Shown: positions 1-11,261 of the stretch, piece by piece
Position numbering within the stretch: the first letter of the stretch is position 1
Layout: every line of letters starts with the position of its first letter
Assembly (NCBI GenBank): GCA_964035575.1
Contig: OZ037881.1
Span: 1,354,001 to 1,418,000 of the forward strand
Reading direction: 5' to 3'
Origin: Rhynchopus sp. YZ270_cl-10
Taxonomy: Eukaryota > Euglenozoa > Diplonemea > Diplonemida > Diplonemidae
Length of the DNA stretch: 64,000 nt
Position numbers and translations under genes: made by a program
The notes under the pieces: generated by a model
Told to the model about the DNA's origin: nothing
Databases searched by the model: none
Seen by the model: the letters and a program-made list of their open reading frames with translations, nothing else

Positions 1-1
1 C

Positions 2-445
2 ATCAACGACAGACAGCTCTGTCTCAACGCAAGCGCGATGGGGAACGGCTGCGCACGTCTCGTCTCGCAGACAGCGGTGTGCGAGGCAGGGGACACAGCG
101 TGCGCTTCCTACAACATGGATGCGTCTGTGATGTCGGGCAAAAAGCTCAGCTTCGTCGGAACAAACGTGACCAAACAGTATGCAGGCTTTCACTTTACCC
201 CCACCTACCCCCAACCACCTACCCACCACAGCACCTTCGCGAACAGCTTCAAGGGCGCGAACTGCGATAACTTCACAAACGAACGCAGCGCCGCCACACG
301 CTACGTGTCATGGTCCACCACACTGGGCACCTTCGACCCTGCCGAGAGCATGGCACTCCCACCCCCGTCCAGCGCAGCCACGACGTTCTCGCTGCAGGCA
401 GCAGTCGCTGTCGCAGTGTGCGTAGCGATGGCCGTTCTCCTCTAG
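2..445 (+). CDS. 3' end of a secreted/membrane-anchored protein (partial)
   Basis: The frame is open from the first bases of the window to TAG at 443-445, so this is the C-terminal part of a longer gene; the ATG at 38 is probably internal. The visible part is Cys- and Thr/Ser-rich with several N-glycosylation sequons (NAS, NVT, NFT), and it ends in a hydrophobic Ala/Val-rich segment directly at the C-terminus, as in a GPI-anchor signal or a tail anchor. Bases 178-231 start GTATGC and end in a pyrimidine-rich stretch plus CACAG. They are probably a 54-nt intron whose length is a multiple of three, so the frame stays open whether or not it is removed. Family not recognised. Confidence 0.7.
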   Translation: MNDRQLCLNASAMGNGCARLVSQTAVCEAGDTACASYNMDASVMSGKKLSFVGTNVTKQYAGFHFTPTYPQPPTHHSTFANSFKGANCDNFTNERSAATRYVSWSTTLGTFDPAESMALPPPSSAATTFSLQAAVAVAVCVAMAVLL

Positions 446-666
446 GTTCATGAACATAGGGGGACATAGGGGGCTGACAGAGCAGCGAAGATAAAAGTGA
501 CTGTCTGTCTGTCCGGTCGGTCGGGATGGGGCGGGGTTTCCAAACAAAAATACACAAAAAAGTCAAAAAGGGGCGAGGGGGGATGCCCCACAACTAGCCA
601 ACAGCCCACTTTTTTTTTTGCTTCCACGGGGTGTGGTTGCGCCACAAAAATACACGATTTTTTTTT

Positions 667-727
667 AGGTGACCACAAAAAGCAGCACAAGAGGCGCAGG
701 TTCATCTTTTGAATTTTTCTTTTTTTT
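667..727 (+). repeat. Dispersed T-tailed module, family A
   Basis: Family A has the core GGTGACTAAGCAC, a short variable stretch, then GGTTCATCTTATAAAC and a T run. This copy is diverged at the 5' side. Other copies, all in the same orientation: 19666-19719, 22751-22809, 25203-25263, 32489-32530 (inside a helicase intron), 33343-33398 and 58128-58178. Copies are 40-60 bp and vary most between the two core blocks. Whether they are mobile or functional RNA-level elements is unknown. Confidence 0.6.
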
Positions 728-1110
728 GCTCGAGGCTACTCAGCGTACAAGAGAGCCATATAAATTGCCTCGCAATTATTAAGAAGATTTTTTTTTGTTC
801 GCCCCCCTTTCATAAGGTGGGCACCTCTGGTGGGGACGACTTTTGTCAGTACAGCAACCAGAAGTCTAATAGTGGAAGCTATGCCCACACATTGTGTGGC
901 AACTACGCTATTTTCCCCCCGAACAATATCTCGAACAGAAAAGGAAGCATTAACAACTAAACTTTCCAACAGAACGTGTTTTCTCTCATATTTAACAGTG
1001 CGAAAAAAAGGGGTATTGGGGGATTAAGGGGGCGGTCTTTTTTTTATTTTTTTGATCATTCTGTTTTATTGGGAAAGGACCTTTTGCTTAGCCAAATATT
1101 CATTTTTGGA

Positions 1111-1172
1111 AGATGTGTATGTGTGTACATGAGAGGTACATTCATCTTTGGAGTTTGTCTTGTCTTTCTCTT
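1111..1172 (+). repeat. Dispersed T-tailed module, family B
   Basis: Family B has the core GATGTGTGTGCACGAGAGG, then CACATTCATCTTTCAAG and a T-rich tail. Other same-strand copies: 6353-6400, 21174-21215, 24886-24935, 25265-25320, 33159-33200, 45894-45945, 46217-46255, 53554-53600, 53874-53915 and 59053-59090. It is frequently adjacent to families A or C. Confidence 0.65.
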
Positions 1173-1363
1173 AGAGAAAGGATACGAAACTGATGTTTTT
1201 CTGATGATATTTGACCCTTTCCCCGTCCGACAACCTGTTTATTTTTTTGTGCTTTCATCCCAATGACCGGCATCATACGTGATCCAGTTGGAGGTGTGCT
1301 TGCAACAAACTTCATTTTTTTTTGTTGACTTGACTTAGTTTTCACTGTTCTCCCATCTTTACA

Positions 1364-1466
1364 TCTACTGTTGTAGGCCGCAGGGTATTTGTGCTTTTAT
1401 CCGGTGCTGGCATCGCGTGGGTCAGTCGGAGGTGGCGTGCATCAGCAACCACAGTTTTTTTTTTTT
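1364..1466 (+). repeat. Dispersed T-tailed module, family C
   Basis: Family C has the blocks TCTTCTGTTGTAGGCCGCAG, TTGTGCTTTCATCCGG, GGCTGGCAT and GGGTCAGTCGGAGGTG, then GCATCAACAACTA and a T run, about 100 bp in all. Other same-strand copies: 1249-1330, 2261-2365, 8507-8600, 13188-13230 (partial), 19726-19820, 33270-33335, 46266-46320 and 47408-47480. The copy at 19726 directly follows a family A copy. Confidence 0.7.
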
Positions 1467-1652
1467 GTCTCTAATTTGTATTCTATTGGAGATATCCCCC
1501 TCTGCGCCAGCAGAAGTATTACTGTTTTTTTGCACTTTCCTTTAGGTGACTCATTCGAGAGGCTGTTGTTCACCTCATAAAACTTTGCTTATTTTTCCCG
1601 ATTTGTTTTGGGGAGAGGGGGTGGTGGAGGCGGGATGGGGGAGGGGGGTATA

Positions 1653-1862
1653 CACAACAGTGAAGTAAATTACATGGTTTTAGTTTTGTGGTTTCACCAT
1701 TGTAATACAATCCACCTGATTTTTACTCCGCGTATAGGGTTTGGCCTATACGGGCCGATATGGGCCTTTACGCGCCTTTACGCGGGGTAAAAATCAGGTG
1801 GTTACAACGATGAAACCACAAAAAAGTAAAACAAATTGGAGTCATTTTTCTTCACTGCCGTG
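1653..1862. mobile_element. Foldback MITE, copy 1 (TA-flanked, mariner-like)
   Basis: The 210-bp element folds back along most of its length. The left end CACAACAGTGAAG matches the reverse complement of the right end (CACGGCAGTGAAG), and the inner arms share GTGGTTTCA and CACCTGATTTTTAC. Both ends are flanked by TA, the target duplicated by Tc1/mariner elements. There is no coding capacity. The copy at 16543-16659 shares the outer arms, which makes this a family. Confidence 0.65.
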
Positions 1863-2604
1863 TACATTGTTTTTAAGGTGATTCGGAATATGAGAGGAAA
1901 AAAACAGATTTTTCTCTTTTTCTTAGGAAGTGCATATGGGGAGAGGGTGAGAGAGATACAGAGGCAGACTTCAACAACACAGCAAAAAGAAAAAAAAACC
2001 CCTTTTTTTTTGTACCCGACTCTCCCGTTGGAGTTGACTGCGCGAAGAATACGAAGAAAAAAAAAAACATACGGTCACCCTCCTCTAGGGCTTCCCCCCC
2101 ATCGTCAAAACAAGATAACGTCCCTCCCCTACTCATTTCACATTTAAACCACGAAACGGATGCAGGACCGGGTCCACCTATGGTGCATTGTCGTGTACCC
2201 AATATACGCTCTTATGAGTGAGCTTTGTATAATGAGCCATTGTGGTTCCTTTTTTTTATACCTTCTGCTGTTGGCCAAGACTGTATCTGTTGTTCTTTCA
2301 TCCGGATGGCATGCGTGCATAGGTCAGTCATAGATAGGAGCCCTCCTGCAACTATTCCTTTCATTTGATTCGCTCCCCTCCTCTTCCATCACTCATCACA
2401 TATACACAACAGGGGGACTAGAGGGATTTGTGTATACATCCCACCCGCCTTCCCCCATCCCCCCCAACGTGGAGCTCTCCTCAAGTGTTCGGTGCTGCTA
2501 ACGACCGCAAAGGCCTCCCCAACGAAGTGTCCGCAAAAAGCTAACTCAAATCTGCACTGAGGTAAAGTTTTACAAAAAAAAAAAAATTAATAGTGGCGCA
2601 AATC

Positions 2605-5600
2605 ATGTCCCCCGCCGCAGGGAGCAGCAGAAGCATGTCCCAGAACACTAGGCTGAGTGCTGTGTCCACCACCTCCATTTCCAACTCCCAGGCTACTCCA
2701 CGCCACCTCGGGGCCGTCCAGGTTTCCAGCACCGTCAAAATCGACCTCTCTGCTGGACACGACCCCAAGCACCCACTCCCCCTCGAAGCTTCGGAACTGC
2801 TCCGTGAAGTGCAGGCCACTACACGAGGTGAGACGACGCCGTTGCACATTGATGAGTTGATCCTCAGGGGACGCACCTTAGGGGATACGGCATTTGCTTC
2901 GGTGGTGGATGTGATAGGGCGTGCGAAGGGGCAGTTGAAGCTGGTGAACATGGCGTTTACACGGTGCGGTTCGTCGTATGCAAGCAGCATAGTTGCGTGC
3001 AGTGAAGGCGACGAAAGCCGTGCAGGGCACGGAGAGATCTCCGTGAAAAGCACGTTGCGCACCTTGGATCTGTCCTTCTGCCGCATTGGCGTGCAGGCCA
3101 TGCCGGGCATTGCGCGGTCCCTTAGCTCTGTGACATCGCGTCTCCGCTCATTGGTCCTGCGATACAACCCTATCACCGCCCAAGGGCTGGGCCTTCTCTT
3201 GAAATGGGGCCTCAGTCTGTCGCACATTGACTGCCGATGTTGCGGGATCATGAGCCACGCTGAGGGGAGAGAGTCGGGGCTTGCATTCGTTCTGGAAGGG
3301 TTGAGGGAGAATACGGTGTGCAGCCGGCTTGAGCTGGAAGGGAATGGCTTCTCTGGGGTCGAGCAGCAGCGGGTTTTTGAGGAGTTGGCGCACAATAAAC
3401 GGTCCGCATTTACCCCTGGAGGGGTGACCTTTGCTGATCCAAGGGCCGATGAAGTGCTTCGTTCAGAATGTCCTAATTTAAACCGGTATTTAGCCTGGGG
3501 TGATGCGCACAACGTTGAAGCCGCGTTAGCGTCGTATTTAACACCAGATGGCGAAGTGTCTGCATGGATCGGAGCGGAGTACACCTTCAACCCTACCCTC
3601 GAACCTGCAGTGGTCTCGGAAATTACTCTTCTGGATTCGTTGTTTTTGAGAAGAAAGGCGCCGATCATCGCGGCACCTTCGACGCAGATTCTGAACAAAG
3701 CTTCTGCAGGGGCAGCTTCGGCGAGCTCAGAGGAGATTTCTCGTCCTTTGTCTGCGTGGGTCGGTGGTGTGCGTGGTGGTGGTAACCAGCCTATCGAAGC
3801 TGGAGCGGGAGGTGACGCAGACACCAGCGGGCTGTCGCTGCTCTCCTCGGTGCCTCCTACCGCAGAGGCGGAGATTGTGAACGTTGTCGTGCCGCAGGTG
3901 GCAGCGCACCCTCCCCCGCCGCTAGCGTCTACCGCATCTGCCACCAACACAACGCACAACACCTCAAGCAGCACAACGTCGCTGACCTTCGCCACTCCAC
4001 AGCAGCAGAGAAACCCCTACCGAGGCTACGGGGAGGATGTGTACAGTGGGGGAGGCGGTGTGCAGAGGGTTGTGGAGGCGCCGGTGCCGAGAACGTTGGA
4101 GCCGAGTCCGTATCGGTCTAGGTCGCTGTCGCAGAGAGAAGTGTCGCAGAGCGTGGGTACGCAGGAGGGTGGTGGTGGTTCGCAGCAGCGTCGTCGTGAC
4201 CGTGTGACGCCGGCCCTGCTGAACGCCTGTATGTCAGGTGACGCAGCGTGCAAGGCGTTGATCGGCAGCGCGCTCTTCGCGCATCTCCCATCAGAAAGCG
4301 GCAGCGACGCGGAAGGGCTGCCAAAGGAGTTGGTGCCCTGCTGTGGGATACCGGATGTGTTGAATCAGTTGCGGTTGGGGTATGTGGTTTGGGGGTGAAG
4401 ACCTAAGGTGCTCTATGCATTACTACATAACACAAACATACAGGTCTGACGAGCGTGTGACAGGGATCGCAAAGCTTCTGCACATCATCCTCTCAGCACC
4501 GTGCAATATCCGCTCGGATCAGGTACGTTGTGATGCTCCCCCCCATTCCTCATCCACGAAAGAAGTGTGGAGCTGTGCAAACACAGAACGCATGTCTACC
4601 CGACGGTGACATCCTGTGTCGGCATTTGTACATGAAGTGCCTTTCTCTCTTAATGTTAACTTGCAATACACCCTTCCCACACCGCACCACCCACAGGAAC
4701 AAGACATCCTGCAGGAGGCGGGACACGTGGTCGCACACAAGGCCAGCGAGGTGTACCGCCGCAACAGCGCACGCGACGACTACGAACATAAGGTACGTTA
4801 CGCCCCACCCCTCACTCAGGCATTTCCCCCACCTGCTTAGCCCTGTCTACCCCAACGCTACTAGGCAATGTCCACCTAATAGTTGATACCGTGTTTGAAA
4901 AGTTTGGGTTCAGAACTAAATTAATTTGTTCAAAAAACGAACCACTTCTCCACAGCGCCGTGACGAGAACTGCAAAGCACGCAGCCTCCTTCGTGTCCTG
5001 CGCAAGCGCCTACGCAAGCAGGCCGCAGTGTACGACCCCAGTGCAGAGGACGTCGCCCCGCAGGACCTCCCCATTGTGCGCTCCCTGAGCAAACGTCGTG
5101 CGGGTGGCGCATCCACACAGCATCACGACGCAACGCCGGTGAGGCAGAAGACACGCAGCTACTCCACACCACGCCAGTCTGTGGAGCGGCATGGACGTGT
5201 ACGCAGCACACCACGCAGGCCTGCACGGTCTACTGTCTACGGGGATGATGTATGTCGGGGTGTTGAGTGCAGGGGGGGTTTTTTTGTAAGTAGGTGTCCG
5301 TGAAACTCTGGCGGGGTAAGTAGCAGGAGTGAGGATGTGCTCGCTTTTGTAGGTGAACAGCAACACCTGCGAGGTGTAGGGTTCCATTCAAGGCACAGTA
5401 ACTATCCCCACCCTTTTATGCATAATTTATCATCATTTCAACCTCCTTTATCCTCAGAGGGGCGACCGACGCAGCCAGTCACGAGGCAGGAAGGCACCCA
5501 TGCAGGCTAGCACACCCACGCGAGGGCTTCAGATGTATGCAAAATATTTGACTCAGCACGAGACCTTTTTCCCCATCACCCTGTGTCAGCGCTGCACTTT

Positions 5601-5949
5601 CAAAATCCTCTTTTTACCTCATCCCTGGGATTGGATCAATTTTTTCCAACATTCCACGCGGAAACCCTGCTTTGTTCCATCACCTACCATCACCACCACC
5701 ATTACCACCATAAAAGAGCACAAAGCAAAAACAACAACTTTCATCACCTACAGGACTACCCCACAACGCTCCTCCTCCCAACCCACTACACGACGTGCCT
5801 CTGTCGCCCGCAAGCCTGCCCTCGACACAAGCTACCCAGACACAACACCGTACCTGCACTCCGCATCCTACAAGCCACCACGTGCCTCACGCTACGTAGG
5901 TGGCGGCGGCATGTCCTTCCAGCGCCCCGCCACGTCAGGGCGTATATGA
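2605..5949 (+). CDS. Leucine-rich-repeat protein with basic C-terminal tail (6 exons)
   Basis: Six exons join in one frame: 2605-4379, 4444-4522, 4697-4792, 4956-5249, 5458-5534 and 5754-5949, giving about 838 aa. Donors are GTATGT, GTACGT, GTACGT, GTATGT and GTATGC; all acceptors are YAG. The ATG at 2605 is the first in frame; an upstream GTG at 2593 was not chosen. Residues 85-255 contain ribonuclease-inhibitor-type LRR units (for example LRTLDLSFCRIG and LRSLVLRYNPIT). A low-complexity Ser/Pro/Thr stretch follows at about 370-530. Exons 2-4 encode a helical, strongly basic segment, and the last exons encode an Arg/Ser/Pro tail. A cytoskeletal or basal-body scaffold is possible, but no specific ortholog is recognised. 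The gene model is well supported by frame continuity across five introns. Confidence 0.8.
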
Positions 5950-7039
5950 GCAAGGGGCTATGTAGAGATCCAATCAATGAAAATACTGCAATGACGTACG
6001 GTTTTGTGCAGATCTAAGGGGTAGATGTGTTCTAGTTCAATTATTTTTGTTTTGTTTTTTTTGTTTTGCCTATCAAAGTTGTCAATAGGAAAAATAGTAG
6101 ATGGGGAAAGGGAAGGTTTGCCTCCCCAGGGGGAGGCAAACTTTCCCCTGATTTTGTTTTCCCTCCCCCATGCACTTCCGCTATGATCCCACCCTCATAA
6201 GGTGTGATGTGTTTATATTGTAATATGTCCGAGAGGGAGAAACCAAAATTCTTCCCTTTTTTTTTTGTAGCACCGCTTTCCAATGATGAGCCATCTGTCC
6301 ATCTGTTGTGTAGAATTTGTCTTTTTTCGTTATGTTCCTTCAAATTGTTTAAAGATGTGTGCCCAGAGAGGCTTAATTCATCTTTCAAGTATTTTTTTCT
6401 TCTTCTTTTCTTTTCTTTTTCTTCAACGCGTCATCCAACAATGATCTCGCGTATGATAAACCCCCCAAAACCGGGTACCAACGCGCAAACCAACACGCGA
6501 CCCTTAGAGTTTTATTTTCTGGCGACAAGCAAGAGAGGTCTAGCCTCCACAAGCTTCCCTCCCCCGCCCCCCTCCCCAGATTGCACAATGTGGATAACAA
6601 GCAAGTTTCTTTTTGCACTTCCAATTTCTCTTCAAAAAAAAAGAGAAAAAAAAGTTTCCCTCCCACCCCCTACCCCCCGCTCGACACGACCCACACAGTT
6701 CTATTGTTCTTTCCCTCTTTTTTTTTTTTCAGTGTGGCTAGAAAACTGGTGTTGACGACAAAAAAAAGCCCCCCCTTTACCCCCTTCTGATACCAAACAT
6801 TGTTTTATCACACACACACCAACCCTTTGCAAGCACGACCTAAGCTGCATTTTTAGCAGCGTTTCAACAGCTCTTTTTTTAAGACTCTTTGCACACCCAA
6901 CCACCACTACTCTCAGGGAACCCACACACACACACACCCTGCAAGTGGGCTATACTCCGTTCAGGCGTTACCCACTCTAAGTCCGTTATCAAACACACAC
7001 TACAATACAACGGAGCATCCATATTCCACACAGCTGTAA
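5950..7039 (+). other. Intergenic spacer
   Basis: About 1.1 kb with T runs and C-rich stretches and no coding signal. It holds a family B copy near 6353, a family E-like copy near 6600 and a family F-like copy near 6850. Near 6105-6160 a short palindrome around TTTGCCTCCCCAGGGGGAGG can form a hairpin. The stretch ends in a pyrimidine-poor acceptor-like CACACAG eight bases before the next ATG. Confidence 0.6.
6850..6886 (+). repeat. Dispersed T-tailed module, family F
   Basis: Family F has the core GAGATGCGTTTTAGCACG, then TTTCAACAG and a T-rich tail. This copy is diverged; the best copies are 33603-33650 and 60448-60500, both in the same orientation. Confidence 0.45.
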
Positions 7040-8991
7040 ATGGACGAATGGAGCACCCTATGGGTGGGCTTCTTTGAAGTGCAGCCCCAGGCCTTGCTGG
7101 AGGGTGCGGTATGGCGTGCGTTATGCAAGACCGGTGTGCAGGCTGTGTCGGCTGCGAGAAGCAACAACACACAAGCACCACAATGGGCACTTGATGTCGC
7201 AACAGCCGAGCGTGGTGCAGTGGACGAACGTGCCTCGCTGCTCCTTGTTGCGGATGTGTCCGTCTTCTGTGAGGTCTTCGCCCTCCGTGAGTACATGCAC
7301 CTTCTCCTCCGTTGTGCCCCCGGTCTCGCCACCTCCGCCCGCACCACCCTGCGCACAGCACTCCGCGCCACCTCCCAGACCGAGTTTGTCACAACATCAC
7401 CACAACTCTTCCTCTCCCAGCTCTGTGGGACTGATGTCACCTTTGACCCCTACAGGGAATACGCCTCACAACATGCAAGGACCAAACCCAATCGGGACGG
7501 AAACACTTTTGAACAGCGAGCCGGACAGATTGCAAATGGAGGGGATAGTGGAGTGGGGGTGAGCGCTCTACAGATCCCTCCCTGCATCACCTCCAACCCA
7601 CTCACCAACCCTTGTGCGATCCGTCTGTGCAGAACCCTGCGTGACCTTACCCGCACCGCGCCAATCGAAGGAAGGGAGCTTGATTTCACCGAGCTCTTTG
7701 GATTGCCTGGGTATACCCCTTTTGGATTGCGTGGGGTGGAGGCGGGGGCGGGGGGCCTGGTGGAGTTTGTGACGGAGTGTCTGGGAGAGATGTTCTGTGA
7801 TGTGGATGGTGGGATGGAATGGGAGATTGGGGCGGTTTTGGTGTTGGTGACTAGAGCGGCGAGGGAAAGTGTTTTGGTGAGTGCAGAGCGATTAGCTGGA
7901 GTGGTGCTAGCAGCAGGGGTGGTTGTCGCAAAGATGTGTGGAGGACCTGAGGTTGATGTTCTACGTCGTGGCGCCAAATGGTGCGGGCACGTTCAAGCGC
8001 ATCACCTAGAGTTGAGTCTGCTTCTCTGTCTCGACTTCGACGCGTCTACCCCTACCACAGAGGTGGACCGCTGTGTAAAACACATCTTCGCCCCCTCCTC
8101 CCCTCGCAGCTCCGTCGCCAGCGGCAGTCGTCAACAAAGCGCCACCTCTCCCCGCAGTGAAACCTCCGCACCACACTGCAGACCAGGCACACCACCTACC
8201 CCTTACCCCTCCGCGGTGCCTGCGATCACCCTGACCACATCGGACTTCAAGGTGCACTATCCAGAGAGGAGTGGTGAGATGGAGGGTGGAGGTGGTGGTG
8301 GTGGTGGTGTGACGTCAGACGAGGAGGAACCGATCCCCACGGTCTCCAGTAGCAGTGATGTGTATGGGTGAGGTGGGTGGGGAGGGTGGGAGAGGGGAGG
8401 TGCCCCACCCTTGGTAAGTTTTCTTTTTCATAACCACGTAGTTCGAGGCGCATTTCATCTTAGGATTCCTTTTTTTTGTGTCTTTTTATGGCAGGCAATT
8501 AGGTTTTCTTCATCTGTTGGCCGCAGGGTGCTTTGTGCTTTCATCTGGGGCTGGCATTGGGTCGGTCGGATGCCTGCATTTAAAAAAAACTACCATTTTT
8601 GTTATAGAACGTTCATGTATCTTTCTCTTTGCCGATTTTGAAAGAATATGGAAACTAATGTTTTTTTTTTTTTGAAATTCCATGTGTTCCGTTCCATGTG
8701 TTTGTTTACACAGGGCTCTTCGACCCTTTCCACCCCCCCCCCCCTAGAGGGTCGCATTGGCTAACGTTTTTATGTAATTTTTATTATTTTTTCGCTGGTG
8801 GACCATTTCAGTGGTGACCCACAAGGCCTCTGGCATCCCTAATTTGGCATTTTCTGCCTCCCCCCACAGCCGTGCATTTCGAGCCCCAGCTGAAGCACTT
8901 CATCAGGACACGCCATACACACGCCCCTGATCTGCTCCCCATCCACGAACCTCCTCACGAACTCAGCAGCATCCTCAGACGCTTTTTGTGA
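7040..8991 (+). CDS. Cyclin-like (PHO80/P-type-like) protein
   Basis: The main exon starts at ATG 7040, shortly after a CACACAG acceptor. It is open to TGA 8369-8371, which gives 443 aa if unspliced. Residues about 214-332 resemble a diverged PHO80/P-type cyclin box: a helix-rich stretch ends in a segment where LAGVVLAAGVVVAKMCGG and LELSLLLCLDFD occupy the places of the usual alpha-helices. PHO80-type cyclins bind cyclin-dependent kinases. A Ser/Pro-rich tail follows. A second exon is likely at 8870-8991: a CCCCCCACAG acceptor is followed by a 39-codon frame ending at TGA 8989-8991. Joining it from a GTGAGA donor after 8273 keeps that frame, whereas the GTGAGG donor after 8367 gives a shorter end. 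The 3' structure is therefore uncertain. Confidence 0.5.
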
Positions 8992-10263
8992 GGGGGAGGT
9001 CGTTTTTTTATTTGTTACGCCTGGCAGGGTAGGAGAAGGTGGGCAGTGAGGGGGGAGGGGTGAGGGGGGTGTTTGAGGCGCATACGCACGGGTTCAGGGG
9101 GTCATGTTCAACTCAATATTTCAAACCAAGATCGGTTCGAAGGGTCCAAAAGGGTGCAGCTGGCCGAAATCAGGCCCACAGGACCCCCAGGAGTACGATT
9201 TCCACAGGAGAGTGACCCCAAGAGGCCTCTGGCGGCCCTAAATTGGCATTTTTTAGCCCAAAACCGCCCCTGCCCCCCCATCTGGGGGGGAGGGCAATTT
9301 TTCACTCCTTTTCCCCATTTCTAGTGCTTCTAAGTCCTCCAAAGGATAAAAAACCGGTTCCATTGGGTCCGCAGACCATTTTTGGGGGGGGTATGTACCC
9401 AAATTTGCATCATACCCTACTTTATGTGATGGCCAGGGGAAAAGTCCTGGACTGGACAAGGGGTGGACAAGGGGTGGACAAGCACTTTTTTTGACTCAAA
9501 AACTCAAAAAAAATCATTTGCAAGTAGTACAGAAGCCTGTTGGTCGTTGAAATCAGGTCCACAGGACCCCTGGGACCCGATTTGCACCAGAGAGTCACCA
9601 AAATAGACCTCTGGTGATCCAAAAAAATCAATTTTTTTGCTAAAAAACCACTTTTGCCCATTTTGGGGTAAAAGTCCATTTTTCACTAATTTTCCCCATT
9701 TTGGGTATTTCTGAGCCCACCAAAGTGTAAAAAAATGGTTTCATTGGATCCTCCGAACATTTTTGGGGTGGGTATGTGTCTAGTTTTCCACGGGAAACGA
9801 GTATCTATGTCACAAAAAATTTTTATTTCACTTTTTGTGAGGACAATGCGACCCCCTAACCCCCCCCCCCCCCACAATACCCCTGCCGTAGATTAGGCAA
9901 TGAATACCGAACCGAATGGAAAAAAAAAAATATTTCTACTCACAAAATCAAATCCCTTCCCCCCCCTCTTACCCTCTCTCGCAGATTTCTTACACAAAAT
10001 ACGAAGTCTTTTTTCTTCCCGATCACAACACATACACCCCACAATTTGGGGCCATATTCTGCGCAAAGAATCACCCCTATTAGTTATCAAACAAACCCCA
10101 CAATACCACATCCACACCGATCTCCTGCGGATTTGTATCTAGCAAAAGCACCTCTCTCTCTCTTTCCACCTGAGGGGGGGTTTTTTTCGTTAAATCATCC
10201 CTCATCAAAGAGGAGGATTGTGCAATCCAACAATTTTTGCTTACCCGAATTCTACTAGTTGCC
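8992..10263 (+). other. Intergenic spacer with diverged long repeat
   Basis: No gene is seen. The spacer is dominated by the two-unit diverged repeat at 9161-9782 (listed separately), a short direct repeat of GGACAAGGGGTG near 9450-9480 and a 15-C run near 9860. It ends in a pyrimidine stretch and CTACTAG just before the next ATG, a good trans-splice acceptor candidate. Confidence 0.6.
9161..9782 (+). repeat. Diverged 245-bp direct repeat, two units
   Basis: Unit 1 (about 9161-9398) and unit 2 (about 9541-9782) align over their whole length. Shared blocks in order are GAAATCAGG-CCACAGGACC, AGAGAGTGACC-like, CCTCTGG, TTTTTCACT, TTTTCCCCATTT, CCTCCAAAG-like and CATTTTTGGGG-GGGTATGT. A third, partial unit lies at 8815-8860 (GACCCACAAGGCCTCTGGCA, then AATTTGGCATTTT). 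The divergence suggests an old duplication or an old dispersed element; no coding capacity is seen. Confidence 0.65.
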
Positions 10264-10950
10264 ATGCCCATCTTCACACCACCACCCTCCCCCGCCACCA
10301 CCCTCCAAGAGCCTGCCATCCCCGCCTCCCTCCAGCAGCACCGCGACCTCGCCGCACAGCGCCGCAGTGCACATCATGCGTGCACCGCAGCCTTCACCGC
10401 TGCTGTAGACAGAAACACTGCAAGGTGGATGCAGGACCATCTACTCCGCCCACCCGGCATGACACAACAACAACTCCTACGAGCTGCAGCTGAAGGGATT
10501 CTGGCGGGGCTGGAGGAGGAAAACAACCATGGAGATCTAAACGGCGTTCAGGGTGGGAAAGAAGGGGTCTCCCCGGTGCAAACCGTAGCGAGCACGCCTG
10601 ATTTGGGTGATGCGGTGTCTGTTGCTTCTGTGCTAGGGGGGAAGGAGGGGGAGGAGGAGGGTGACGGAACCCCAGAAGCGCACGATGTGCTGCATATTCA
10701 CATCCATAGCGCGTCGCCGCCTGCGCGCCCTGCACAACAGCCACGACGACGGATCCGTGTGGGTGTGCCTTCAGTGCATACCAGTCTACGTGGTGCAGTA
10801 GGTGGTGGTGGTGGTGATGACACTGAGGTATATGGTACTGCATACACAGAGCACGTCGCCACGCCACTAGCAGTGCGTGAAGTGGAGGAAGAGGAGGAAG
10901 AAGGGGACGCCTCTGAAGGACGGGTGTCACGATGTTTGGACATGCCGTGA
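10264..10950 (+). CDS. Hypothetical acidic/Pro-rich protein
   Basis: A single exon of 228 aa. The ATG at 10264 follows a CTACTAG acceptor by a few bases and is the first ATG in this frame; the open frame reaches further upstream only through non-ATG codons. The N-terminal 100 residues look helical (Ala-, Gln- and Arg-rich). The remainder is low complexity with Gly/Glu runs, and a poly-Glu patch lies close to the C-terminus. No family is recognised. It belongs to a run of three unrecognised genes on the same strand. Confidence 0.6.
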   Translation: MPIFTPPPSPATTLQEPAIPASLQQHRDLAAQRRSAHHACTAAFTAAVDRNTARWMQDHLLRPPGMTQQQLLRAAAEGILAGLEEENNHGDLNGVQGGKEGVSPVQTVASTPDLGDAVSVASVLGGKEGEEEGDGTPEAHDVLHIHIHSASPPARPAQQPRRRIRVGVPSVHTSLRGAVGGGGGDDTEVYGTAYTEHVATPLAVREVEEEEEEGDASEGRVSRCLDMP

Positions 10951-11261
10951 AAAAAGGGGGTGGTGGTGGGGTGGGGGGTTAGATATTTTCTTAGATGATA
11001 TTTTAGAGCGGAAACAAAATGGAAGCTTTACCCATTTTTCAAGGTGAGTCCCCCCGCATTAAACGGTAGGCTTTTGAGGACTTCTTACAATCTCTCTCTT
11101 TTTGACCCACAAACCGAAGTCCACCTCACCCCCAAAACACCCCCCTCCCCCCTACCAGGGAAACACCACGGGTTTCTTCTTCCTTCCCCACTGTGCTTTA
11201 CACTTTACTTATTCCTCACATATTCCACCCCCCCCTCTTCTCTCGGTTCGCCACCTTCACT
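10951..11261 (+). other. Short intergenic spacer
   Basis: About 310 bp, C- and T-rich toward its 3' end, with long pyrimidine stretches at 11120-11260 leading to the next ATG. No repeat module or RNA gene is seen. Confidence 0.6.

Larger units (their letters stand above)
446..2604 (+). other. Intergenic region rich in T-tailed repeats and a MITE
   Basis: No gene is seen. The spacer contains many T runs, several short dispersed repeat modules (families A, B and C, listed separately), one foldback MITE (1653-1862) and a short inverted pair (TATACACAA / TTGTGTATA) near 2401-2435. The open frames here are short and full of homopolymer translation. Confidence 0.7.
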